Shown: positions 1 to 5,847 of the stretch, piece by piece
Layout of the letters: every line of letters begins with the position of its first letter
Position numbering within the stretch: the first letter of the stretch is position 1
From: HyVt-560 sp964577195
GTDB lineage: Bacteria > Pseudomonadota > Gammaproteobacteria > UWMA-0217
Direction: 5' to 3'
DNA: 7,717 nucleotides
Assembly (NCBI GenBank): GCA_964577195.1
Contig: CAZNYF010000135.1
Span: forward strand, 1 to 7,717
The notes under the pieces: generated by a model
Seen by the model: only the letters and a program-made list of their open reading frames with translations
Databases searched by the model: none
Told to the model about the DNA's origin: nothing
Translations under genes and position numbers: made by a program

Positions 1-181
1 CCAAGCCTAATTCAGAATTGATTAAACGAATACGTCTCTGGGTCACCCGCAGCGCTGTTTTTAGCTGCATCATTTCATACCGGGTTCCAGCCGCATGTAT
101 CTCGAGATATCTTTTTTGGCGTAACAGCTCACCCAACCGCTCACTCTTCGCCTCTTTATTTTCAATAGATTTTTTTAACAT
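1..181 (-). CDS. N-terminal part of an unrecognised protein (runs off the window)
   Basis: An open frame on the minus strand starts at ATG 181-179 and stays open for 60 codons to the window edge. A Shine-Dalgarno AAGG lies 9 nt upstream (minus-strand reading ...AAGGATAAATCTA-ATG), which supports a real gene. The visible protein is very basic and charged: it begins MLKKSIENKEAKSERLG, continues with LLRQKRYLEIHAAGTRYEMM, and contains LRVTQRRIRLINSELGL. It appears helical, with no signal peptide or membrane span. The gene lies 40 nt downstream of the 64-aa membrane protein gene on the same strand, so the two are probably co-transcribed. I do not recognise the family. The plus-strand frame over the same bases is treated as a shadow because it lacks this RBS context. 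Confidence 0.6.
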   Translation of the reverse strand, partial: MLKKSIENKEAKSERLGELLRQKRYLEIHAAGTRYEMMQLKTALRVTQRRIRLINSELGL

Positions 182-221
182 TAGATTTATCCTTACTAAT
201 TTATAAAATATTTATAACAAA

Positions 222-416
222 TTATTTACTATCATTTATTGAGCTGGACCTATGATCTTCCATTTCTTTAACTGATAAATACTCGCCTGGGAAATCAAAA
301 AATGAAGGCAGCATAAAGAGGAGAAAAAAACCAATAATTCCTACGATAATAGTGTTAAACAAGAGGCTAACGAACGCCACTGGATGATGTGCCTGCTGTA
401 ACTTCTGATGATGCAT
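222..416 (-). CDS. Small single-span membrane protein, unknown function (64 aa)
   Basis: I chose ATG 416-414 over the in-frame TTG at 428 because GGAG sits 6 nt before it (minus reading TTGGAGAGCGTT-ATG); the TTG itself lies within that RBS region. The protein starts MHHQKLQQAHHPVAFVSLLF, has one strongly hydrophobic segment at about residues 13-38 (FVSLLFNTIIVGIIGFFLLF), then a polar tail ending INDSK. Histidines cluster before the membrane segment (HH at 2-3, HH at 10-11). The family is not recognised. A likely terminator lies between it and the heme operon upstream, and the next gene starts 40 nt downstream, so it probably heads a separate small operon. A role in metal or heme handling would be a guess based only on the His clusters and location. 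Confidence 0.6.
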   Translation of the reverse strand: MHHQKLQQAHHPVAFVSLLFNTIIVGIIGFFLLFMLPSFFDFPGEYLSVKEMEDHRSSSINDSK

Positions 417-422
417 AACGCT

Positions 423-443
423 CTCCAATCGACAATTAAAAAA
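423..443. repeat. Left copy of an imperfect direct repeat (partner 829-849)
   Basis: CTCCAATCGAC at 423-433 recurs exactly at 829-839. In both copies it is followed after 1-3 bases by TTAAAAA, giving about 19 of 21 aligned positions with one gap. This copy contains the minus-strand RBS of the 64-aa gene. The other copy lies at the stop codon of the 92-aa gene. Confidence 0.4.
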
Positions 444-499
444 CCGGACTGTCTGGCGAAAGCGGGATACCGGTATAACTAACTCTAAGTTACTACTAT

Positions 500-550
500 A
501 AAAAAAATCGAGACTAAAGCCGCATCCTTGCGACGGCTTGCCGACTAGTC
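500..550 (-). terminator. Probable rho-independent terminator of the heme operon
   Basis: Read on the minus strand, GACTA (550-546) and AAGCCG (539-534) pair with CGGCTT (522-517) and TAGTC (516-512). This forms an 11-bp stem broken by a 6-nt bulge (545-540) on one side, with an 11-nt apical loop. After TCGA come eight Ts (507-500). It lies about 290 nt after the stop of the 92-aa gene and about 85 nt before the 64-aa gene, so it would separate the two transcription units. The bulge and the distance keep the confidence moderate. Confidence 0.45.
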
Positions 551-838
551 CACCTATTTACTAGCCACCTCCGAATTGACAAACCTCTCAATCCATTCCC
601 TCCATTCCTTCTTTAAAAAAACAACACGTAAAAATAGTGCCGTAATTCAGACCTAACCTAAGCTTGCAATATTAGTACTAGCGACTTAGCCAAACCACTA
701 CAACAATGGTGCCAGTTACAAAAACTCCACCGATACTCAATGCCTCCCACATAAACTACCTTTAACATAAGAAATAATGGCTAGTTATTCTTATAAAAAA
801 TAATCTTTAGTAGCCGATTAAATCCTCCCTCCAATCGA
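551..838. other. AT-rich intergenic stretch downstream of the heme operon
   Basis: No long open frame is present on either strand. The only coding candidate is the 24-aa peptide at 678-752. An imperfect direct repeat, ACTAGTCCACCT (544-555) and ACTAGCCACCT (560-570), lies at its left end. No tRNA, CRISPR or clear Fur box was seen. Confidence 0.5.
678..752 (-). CDS. Candidate 24-aa single-span membrane peptide
   Basis: On the minus strand, ATG 752-750 opens a 24-codon frame ending in TAG 680-678. AAAGG sits 6 nt before the start (minus reading AAAGG-TAGTTT-ATG), a good Shine-Dalgarno. The peptide begins MWEALSIGG and continues as a hydrophobic run (VFVTGTIVVVVW) ending LSR. That is the layout of small membrane proteins: a short polar N-terminus, one helix and a positive C-terminus. 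It lies 86 nt after the 92-aa gene and before the putative terminator, so it would be on the heme-operon transcript. CydX-like and KdpF-like accessory subunits have a similar size, but I see no diagnostic match. A short hydrophobic frame can arise by chance; the RBS is the main argument. Confidence 0.35.
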   Translation of the reverse strand: MWEALSIGGVFVTGTIVVVVWLSR

Positions 839-849
839 CTAGTTAAAAA
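829..849. repeat. Right copy of the imperfect direct repeat (partner 423-443)
   Basis: CTCCAATCGAC followed by TAGTTAAAAA spans the last codons and stop of the 92-aa gene on the minus strand. The matching copy at 423-443 lies at the RBS of the 64-aa gene, so the pair brackets a roughly 390-bp segment. Confidence 0.4.
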
Positions 850-1102
850 CTGTACCGGCCAAGAGTTGTGTTGCGAATCTACCGTCAAGATCAGAGCCGA
901 TTGCATTACGCCATTCTGCAAGTAGTGTTTCACAGCTACTTCTCATTAATGCTGATTGCCTGACCTTTGGCTCAGATAAAAGCAACTGAAGGTGTTCAAC
1001 AATATGCTCTGCTTTCACCGCTGACTTTCTGTTTTCAAATCTGCTCAGAAGATAAAAAAGCGATACAATCAGAATTTCGAACTTTTCTTGGTTTGCTTTC
1101 AA
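839..1102 (-). CDS. Small conserved-looking protein of the heme operon, unknown function (87 or 92 aa)
   Basis: The frame ends at TAG 841-839. No in-frame ATG exists near the start. TTG 1102-1100 overlaps the stop of the ExbB-like gene as TTGA and has GGGG 9 nt upstream, so I prefer it; TTG 1117 would add five residues. The protein is mostly helical: an amphipathic or hydrophobic stretch near the N-terminus (EILIVSLFYLLSRF), then charged helices (EHIVEHLQLLLSEP, CETLLAEWRNAIGSD). It has no ExbD-type N-terminal membrane anchor followed by a periplasmic domain, so it is not a normal ExbD. The overlap implies translational coupling with the ExbB-like gene and suggests a partner or regulator of it. 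The family is not recognised and the start is uncertain. Confidence 0.6.
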   Translation of the reverse strand: MKANQEKFEILIVSLFYLLSRFENRKSAVKAEHIVEHLQLLLSEPKVRQSALMRSSCETLLAEWRNAIGSDLDGRFATQLLAGTVFN

Positions 1103-1755
1103 TGGACTAAACCCCAAGCATCACTCACATCAACAGAATGTAATTCAACACTGGCTCCTCTCCAATGCAGGTGATCTCTCTGAGCAACTGACATTGCATC
1201 ATTCATTCCCTTTAGAATTCTCTCTAACTTTACAAAATAACTATTAATCCAGTATTGAAAAGCAGAAAAAAAAACACCGACTAAAATTGCCATCACAACC
1301 CCAAAAGTAGTCAAGCCCAGAGCCGGCATAAATTCATTGCCCTGGATGACCAGCGGCGTGAAATGACCCTCTACAGTCATCTGGCTCCAGATAACCGGAA
1401 GAACAGCTAGTAAAGCAATCACTGATACCAGTTTCACAAACCTTTTAAGTTGCACAAGGGAAATTTGTTTCTCCCTGTTTAACCACAATTGAAGAGCTTC
1501 TGAACGTTGGCTCTGAGAGTCACCCTGCATGTCGAGCAACATTAGTACGCTTTTAGAAAGCAAATCATCTCTACCATAAACCTGATCACGCAATCCTTTT
1601 AAACGCCCTTGTCTAATGAGCTGTGAAGGAAAGTAACCGCTTCCCAATCGTAATTTACACAGTTTAAATTGATAAAAACACGCATTCCCGAGCACTGCCA
1701 CCAGAGAAAAAAACAGTAGCATTTGAATAGGAATAGCAAAGTAAGACGGACTCAT
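1099..1755 (-). CDS. Divergent ExbB/TolQ/MotA-like membrane protein (218 aa)
   Basis: The probable role is an ExbB-type inner-membrane component that energises the TonB-dependent receptor encoded first in this operon. Three hydrophobic segments are visible: residues about 7-27, 107-125 and 149-170. A cytoplasmic region between the first two has the ExbB/TolQ arrangement. The last helix, FMPALGLTTFGVVMAI, followed by FSAFQYWINSYFVKLERIL, matches the family pattern SEAL..TA.GL..AIPA...YN.F. T149 corresponds to the conserved channel Thr. The Glu usual in that helix (Glu176 of E. coli ExbB) aligns with Pro144, with E141 three residues earlier. The second helix lacks the LLGTV-type motif. The gene starts at ATG 1755 in a TGATG stop-start overlap with the HemS-like gene, with AAGG 9 nt upstream. 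No ExbD or TonB gene is in the window. The family link rests on motif reading and is moderately sure. Confidence 0.7.
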   Translation of the reverse strand: MSPSYFAIPIQMLLFFSLVAVLGNACFYQFKLCKLRLGSGYFPSQLIRQGRLKGLRDQVYGRDDLLSKSVLMLLDMQGDSQSQRSEALQLWLNREKQISLVQLKRFVKLVSVIALLAVLPVIWSQMTVEGHFTPLVIQGNEFMPALGLTTFGVVMAILVGVFFSAFQYWINSYFVKLERILKGMNDAMSVAQRDHLHWRGASVELHSVDVSDAWGLVH

Positions 1756-2183
1756 CAGTTAATACCTTCCAATGTCAACGTATTCAATAAATTATCCCAA
1801 CAGTGTTTATTCTCATAATCAGACCATAACTTACACATCTGATAACCCTCAAAATCAAACATTTCCAACGTATAGTCTTCTCCACAAATGGAAGGATGAG
1901 TCACGACCCAGCAATTTCCCCGCTCACGGTTCCACAGCGGCAAATAAGCTTCACTCTCGCTCCAATTAATCACATCTCCACTGACCTGTGCCTCTATATG
2001 TACAGGCATATTAGTTTGACCCATAATTTTTAATATCAGTCTAAGCGAATCATTATTCACCTGTCTGGCAATCTTATTTTTAAGTACTTCAGGTATCGCT
2101 TTATTTTCATGATAATCGTCAGTTTGTCTTAGCCGATTATCTGCGGGTGTGTTTTTAAAACTTTGTGACAGTGCATAGCTCAT
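1755..2183 (-). CDS. Small HemS/ChuX-like heme-handling protein (142 aa)
   Basis: Residues 91-120 (CWVVTHPSICGEDYTLEMFD, then FEGYQMCKLW) fit the signature of the HemS/ChuS/ChuX/HutX fold, W.V.KPT..G..TSLE.FD..G..I..LFG, in spacing and key residues (W92, P97, G101, L106, E107, F109, D110, G113). The preceding ARQVNNDSLRLILKIMGQ resembles the segment before the central sheet in the C-terminal half of HemS. The family binds or degrades cytosolic heme. At 142 aa this is less than half a HemS (about 340 aa) and slightly shorter than ChuX (about 165 aa). Candidate heme ligands H62 and H96 are visible, but alignment to the known ligands cannot be settled by eye. No signal peptide is present, so the protein is cytosolic. 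The start ATG 2183 has AGGAG 7 nt upstream. It follows the hmuY gene by 53 nt and overlaps the ExbB-like gene by one base. Homology is remote and inferred. Confidence 0.6.
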   Translation of the reverse strand: MSYALSQSFKNTPADNRLRQTDDYHENKAIPEVLKNKIARQVNNDSLRLILKIMGQTNMPVHIEAQVSGDVINWSESEAYLPLWNRERGNCWVVTHPSICGEDYTLEMFDFEGYQMCKLWSDYENKHCWDNLLNTLTLEGIN

Positions 2184-2228
2184 GTTTAGACTCCTAAGTT
2201 AATCTCCTCATTTATATTGCTTTTTTAG

Positions 2229-2240
2229 TTAATCGATTAA
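2229..2240. repeat. Perfect 12-bp palindrome at the end of the hmuY gene
   Basis: TTAATCGATTAA is self-complementary and includes the TAA stop of the HmuY-family gene. There is no strong GC stem or long T-run, so it is not a convincing terminator. Its role is unknown and may be none. Confidence 0.3.
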
Positions 2241-3469
2241 AGTGCTGAATAACGCACTGTAATATGTCCACTAGTTCCCACATCGTTGTAGTACTTTAGA
2301 ACCTGTAACTTATATTTATTAGTTCCAGTATCAATGATATAGACTCTATAATTCGGCCAAATTTTGTTGTTACCTGCCAGTGAATAGGCATACCAGCGTG
2401 TTTTACTATCAAGCAGAACACCGGATGGAGAGTCCGCAAAAAATCTTGGCACTGCGCCATCATCTGGATAATTTGCGATGGTCTCGGCACCCACGGTACC
2501 GAAGCGACCACCTTTGCCCCCCGCAGCGCCTCGGATGCCACCATTCGTCCAAATATTCCAATCACGACCAGCTACTTCGACTTGAATATCCCAATCGCTC
2601 ACAGCACTGGCGCAATCAACTTCAGATTTTGTGTCAAAGTCAAAACAGGTCGAACCACCCGCTTCACCAAGCGCGGCGGTAAAGCTCACGGGGTTGACAT
2701 CAAAAGCTGTTTCGCCTTTACCCTGAATATACATTTCGACCGTAATTTCTCGCGCGGCTTGATCGATTTCTGTCACATGCATTTTGGCAAAACTATCTGC
2801 CGCTGCGCCGCGCACAATATTCCAGGCATCCGGATTAGCACTGATTGAATGGGTTTGCGGGTCATAGCTGAACCAGCTACCGTCACCACCGTCGCCGATG
2901 ATTTCCGGGGTGTTACTGTCTGGTTCGAATTTAAGATCATCGCTGAAGGTTGCCGCATCCAGCGAAACCAGTTCGTTATCGGCTGTGGCATTCATGAATA
3001 CGTTATTATCGGGCTTACCGTCCGCGTAGAAATCTTCCTGAGCATCTGCAAGCGCCGCCTTGACATTACCTGGCCCAAGATCGCCACCATTCAATTTAGG
3101 TTTGGTACGTTTAAACGCAAGATGCCAATCCGTAGAAAGTTCTGCCTCAGCATCGGTCAGCTCAATTACTTCACCACTGTCTAAATTCAAATAGGTATAT
3201 TTATTTTTGGGATCATCGGGCGTTGCGCGAAAACCTCCAGCTGTCGCATCAAACTGCACGACACGCGCAGTCACTTCTCCAGACCCTGGATTGTCATTGC
3301 CAGATCCAGAGGTGTCATTCGCCGGTGTTGCGCTGTTATCTGGAGGGCTATCGCTATCGCCCAACACTACAGGCGTATTGTCGTTATTGTCCGAAGAACT
3401 GCAAGCTGACAGAAGCAACGCGATAGCTGCCGCAGTCAATAAAGAGGACATGGTTTTGTGTGATTTCAT
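2237..3469 (-). CDS. hmuY: HmuY-family heme-binding lipoprotein (410 aa)
   Basis: HmuY proteins are surface or outer-membrane lipoproteins that capture heme and hand it to a partner TonB receptor. Residues 1-23 form a lipoprotein signal (KSHKT, hydrophobic core, lipobox LSAC with Cys23). A Ser/Asn/Asp/Gly-rich linker runs to about residue 66. The mature part starts VVQFDATAGGF, followed by TDWHLAFKRTKPKLNGG (113-129), and ends with a HmuY-typical module: DWNIWTNGG (303-311), W359-Y360, YRVYIIDTGTNKYKLQVLKYY and a closing strand ITVRY. The length is nearly twice that of Porphyromonas HmuY (about 216 aa) and two similar halves are visible. Two Cys (275, 286) could form a disulfide. The ATG overlaps the receptor stop as ATGA, and AGAG lies 7 nt upstream, so translation is coupled to the receptor. 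Heme ligands were not assigned. Confidence 0.85.
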   Translation of the reverse strand: MKSHKTMSSLLTAAAIALLLSACSSSDNNDNTPVVLGDSDSPPDNSATPANDTSGSGNDNPGSGEVTARVVQFDATAGGFRATPDDPKNKYTYLNLDSGEVIELTDAEAELSTDWHLAFKRTKPKLNGGDLGPGNVKAALADAQEDFYADGKPDNNVFMNATADNELVSLDAATFSDDLKFEPDSNTPEIIGDGGDGSWFSYDPQTHSISANPDAWNIVRGAAADSFAKMHVTEIDQAAREITVEMYIQGKGETAFDVNPVSFTAALGEAGGSTCFDFDTKSEVDCASAVSDWDIQVEVAGRDWNIWTNGGIRGAAGGKGGRFGTVGAETIANYPDDGAVPRFFADSPSGVLLDSKTRWYAYSLAGNNKIWPNYRVYIIDTGTNKYKLQVLKYYNDVGTSGHITVRYSAL

Positions 3470-5520
3470 ATTAATCTCTTGGCTAGTGTGTTTTGGCTTA
3501 CGGTTTTTCCTTCCAGGCGTAAACCTATATAGAGGAAACGTCCTTTTTTGGGACGGAAATCCTGTCCTGCCCGTAGTGGGCTTCGATGCTCATCCGTGAG
3601 GTTATCAATACCGACGAAGAACGTGAGTCCTTCGCGCAGCGGTTGGTTATATTTAAGATCCAGCGTGGTCCATGCGGGAGATACGATGGTGTTGGCGGCA
3701 TCAACAAACTCATCACTCTGATAAGTTCCACGCAGGCTTATCTCGCTATTCCAGCGCACTAAACGCCAATCGATACCGATTTTTATCTGATCCTTCGGAC
3801 GTTGCGTCAATTGATTACCCGTGGAACGATCAATCGCGTCCAGATAGCTGTAACCAAGATCCGCAGAAAATTGGGGGTTGAATCGATAGTCGAAAATAAT
3901 ATCGGCACCCCGAGTTCGGGCTTTGGCGATATTCACGTATTCAAAAATACTCAGGCCTGTCGAAGCGGATCTCTCGGCATTTCGGTCGGTGTCGATCAAG
4001 TCTTCGATATCATTGTGAAACAAGGATACTTCAGTACGAAAACCGTTCTCATGCGTCATATCGAAACCCGCCTGAAAACTTTCAGATTTCTCGGGTATCA
4101 GTGCAGGATTGCCAAGCACCATGTAACCAAGAGCACTGTGGTCAAAGAGAAAATGCCGCTCCTTTAAGCTCGGTACACGATAGCCTGTACCAACACCTAA
4201 ACGCAGACGGGTTTCCACTTTCGGGAACCATTCTGGCGTCATCATTACATTCAGCTTTGGCGCAAAGTGGGTACCAAAATCACTGTCATCCTGATACCGG
4301 AAGCCTGGCAGCAGCTCCCAGCTACGGCTAAGAAAAATATCATTCTGAGCAAAAACTTCTACATTCTGACGATCTGCACCAGGAGAAATTTCATCAATGC
4401 CCACTAACTGAGCGCCATCGAGACGATCCTGATGCTGTCTCAGCTTAGCCCGAAAACCCACCAACCCCATTGTCCAGAGCTGTTTTTCCCCTAATGGTCG
4501 ATCCCATTGAATTTCTGCTTTATTAAAAGCGAGATTTGCTTCTCGGCGCTGATCTACCGGCGCGGTAGCCAAGACATCCTGCTCAGTAATATCGTCAAAA
4601 TCCTCATGCATGAAGAAACCACTCAAGCCAGCGTCCTGCTTTAGCGGTTGCTTGAATGACAGCGTCGTGGTGACACGTTTAGCCTCTTCGTTTTTATGCT
4701 TTTTTATTTCTCCGACGCCGGGAGCAAAACTACTGAAATGACGACGCAAATCTTCTCGATAAAGTGCCGGTGCCAACCTAACCTCGGCACCACCGGTAAA
4801 TTGATAAAGCAACTCCGCATTGAGATTGTATTTCGGGCCTTTGTCGCCCTCAAACGGGTACGTTGACTTATCCAGATCAAAGCCGTTGCTGTCTCGGTAG
4901 TCAAATCCGAGATGCGTCTGCCAGTGATTCCTGTTTGTGGTCAGGCTCAGTCCAACGTGGGTTGCAGCAATATCAGTTTCATCACCGAGATTCTTACTCC
5001 CAAAACTCCCAACATCACCCACCAGGGAGTAAGTCATTGGCGCGGTTGAACGACGGGTAATAATGTTCACAACACCCCCCATCGCCGAACTACCATAAAG
5101 CGCTGAGACGGCGCCTTTTACAATTTCGACGTGATCAATATCACCCACGGCAAGCTGACTTAAATCTACCGAGGAACCCGTAGAAGCGCTGACTGGACGC
5201 CCATCCACCAGCACCAGCACTCTATCCGAATCCAGGCCTTGCAACCAAACCTGGCTGCCGCTTTTGCCGTGAATTTCTTTCAACAATAAACCCGGCTGAT
5301 TACGTAACGCTTCAGCCAAATCCCTAGCATGGGTTTTCTTTATTTCTTGCTTTGAAACCACTTCGGTACGAACAGGCACATCGAGTAACTTGCGCTCCGT
5401 TCTAGTGCCGGTAACAACAACATCATCCAGACCCGTCACAGCACTGCTCTGCGTCGACACGAGTAGTAACGAACAGCTTAATAAGGTATTTGAATAACGA
5501 AGAAACAATGCGGCAACCAA
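3466..5520 (-). CDS. hmuR: TonB-dependent heme receptor, HmuR-like (684 aa)
   Basis: This is an outer-membrane beta-barrel that imports heme using TonB energy. A signal peptide covers residues 1-27 (hydrophobic core TLLSCSLLLVS, cut near SSA-V). The TonB box DDVVVTGTR is at 32-40. The plug domain runs to about 158: VPVRTEVVSKQEI, EALRNQPG, LVDGRPV, IDHVEIVKGAVSALYGSSAM and GGVVNIITRR. The barrel follows. YRVPSLKERHFLFDH (447-461) and GNPALIPEKS (470-479) correspond to the FRAP/NPNL region of heme receptors, with H456 and H461 between them. The IDNLTDEH signature is at 638-645. After the last strand (GRFLYIGLRLE) about 14 extra residues follow, instead of the usual aromatic end. The start is TTG 5520, with AGGTG 8 nt upstream and an in-frame TGA directly before it; the nearby ATG 5524 is out of frame. 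The HmuY-family gene immediately downstream supports heme as substrate. Confidence 0.9.
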   Translation of the reverse strand: MVAALFLRYSNTLLSCSLLLVSTQSSAVTGLDDVVVTGTRTERKLLDVPVRTEVVSKQEIKKTHARDLAEALRNQPGLLLKEIHGKSGSQVWLQGLDSDRVLVLVDGRPVSASTGSSVDLSQLAVGDIDHVEIVKGAVSALYGSSAMGGVVNIITRRSTAPMTYSLVGDVGSFGSKNLGDETDIAATHVGLSLTTNRNHWQTHLGFDYRDSNGFDLDKSTYPFEGDKGPKYNLNAELLYQFTGGAEVRLAPALYREDLRRHFSSFAPGVGEIKKHKNEEAKRVTTTLSFKQPLKQDAGLSGFFMHEDFDDITEQDVLATAPVDQRREANLAFNKAEIQWDRPLGEKQLWTMGLVGFRAKLRQHQDRLDGAQLVGIDEISPGADRQNVEVFAQNDIFLSRSWELLPGFRYQDDSDFGTHFAPKLNVMMTPEWFPKVETRLRLGVGTGYRVPSLKERHFLFDHSALGYMVLGNPALIPEKSESFQAGFDMTHENGFRTEVSLFHNDIEDLIDTDRNAERSASTGLSIFEYVNIAKARTRGADIIFDYRFNPQFSADLGYSYLDAIDRSTGNQLTQRPKDQIKIGIDWRLVRWNSEISLRGTYQSDEFVDAANTIVSPAWTTLDLKYNQPLREGLTFFVGIDNLTDEHRSPLRAGQDFRPKKGRFLYIGLRLEGKTVSQNTLAKRLI

Positions 5521-5528
5521 TCATTTGT

Positions 5529-5533
5529 CACCT
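5529..5533 (-). promoter_or_regulatory. Ribosome binding site that decides the TTG start of the receptor gene
   Basis: AGGTG on the minus strand lies 8 nt before TTG 5520 but only 4 nt before the out-of-frame ATG 5524-5522. Spacing and reading frame both favour TTG. Confidence 0.55.
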
Positions 5534-5541
5534 GGACCCTA

Positions 5542-5580
5542 CAAGTGAACTTGCATATTAAAGTGCAAGATAGCGACTTG
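5542..5580 (-). promoter_or_regulatory. Alternating inverted repeats in the receptor leader
   Basis: Two overlapping inverted repeats lie just upstream of the receptor RBS: CAAGT-GA-ACTTG (5542-5553) and CTTGCA-N8-TGCAAG (5550-5569). A further ACTTG is at 5576-5580. The shared arm means only one of the hairpins can form at a time. This could be an mRNA switch near the RBS, but no known riboswitch class was recognised. Confidence 0.3.
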
Positions 5581-5764
5581 AAGAGCGAACTCTATTTGAA
5601 CGGAACACTAACAAATACTCCCGAAAAATAAAATATCGATATAAGGATCAATAGCCTGCGCTATATGTGTGACCACTTTCAGGATCCAGGTACTAATTAA
5701 ATCGACTGGCTGGCTACCGTCCTAAAGGATGCTTGCTGGCTATGAATTTGTTCTTCCGTAAGCA

Positions 5765-5779
5765 GGCGTCAAAGACGCC
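5765..5779. repeat. Perfect short hairpin in the receptor leader
   Basis: GGCGTC-AAA-GACGCC is a 6-bp GC-rich inverted repeat with a 3-nt loop, about 40-55 nt downstream of the inferred minus-strand transcription start. There is no T-run on either strand, so it is a structural or mRNA-stability element rather than a terminator. Confidence 0.4.
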
Positions 5780-5815
5780 AGTTCTCAGGAACAAAAGAAT
5801 ATCTAAAACTTCATA

Positions 5816-5834
5816 CGAATGCTAATCATTATTA
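5816..5834 (-). promoter_or_regulatory. Fur box over the promoter of the receptor operon
   Basis: TGCTAATCATTATTA (5820-5834) matches the 7-1-7 Fur consensus TGATAATnATTATCA at 12 of 14 defined positions. The 19 bp CGAATGCTAATCATTATTA recur in inverted orientation at 6158-6176. It overlaps the spacer and -10 of the minus-strand promoter, a position expected to repress when iron is sufficient. Regulation by Fur is inferred from the match. Confidence 0.8.
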
Positions 5835-5847
5835 ATAATGTTTGCAA
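5819..5847 (-). promoter_or_regulatory. Sigma-70-type promoter of the heme receptor operon
   Basis: On the minus strand, the -35 TTGCAA (5847-5842), a 17-nt spacer and the -10 TAGCAT (5824-5819) are visible. Transcription would start near 5812, leaving a leader of about 290 nt before TTG 5520. The plus-strand promoter has the same -10 and spacer length. Confidence 0.55.

Noticed and set aside
18..206. Plus-strand 62-codon frame at the left edge
   Set aside because: The opposite strand carries a frame with a good RBS and helical composition; the plus frame has none of these.
441..550. Segments on the plus strand resembling pieces of a c-di-GMP (GEMM) riboswitch (GAAAGCGGG, AAAGCC, TTGCCGA)
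   Set aside because: The pieces are in the wrong order and spacing and no plus-strand gene follows; the minus-strand terminator explains the main hairpin.
514..591. A 25-codon minus-strand frame from TTG 591, rich in Arg and Trp, with GGAGGG upstream
   Set aside because: It starts with TTG, its end lies inside the terminator hairpin, and nothing suggests conservation; chance is more likely.
772..788. AATAA-N7-TTATT inverted repeat that might be a Fur-type site
   Set aside because: Spacing and sequence do not fit the 7-1-7 Fur consensus, and AT-rich inverted repeats are common here.
2849..3599. Several plus-strand open frames opposite hmuY and the end of the receptor gene
   Set aside because: They are antisense to well-supported genes, lack RBSs and recognisable domains, and are shadows of the coding strand.
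5668..5683. CRP-like site TGTGA-N6-TCAGG in the receptor leader
   Set aside because: One half-site is perfect but the other is only 3 of 5, and it lies well downstream of the inferred promoter.
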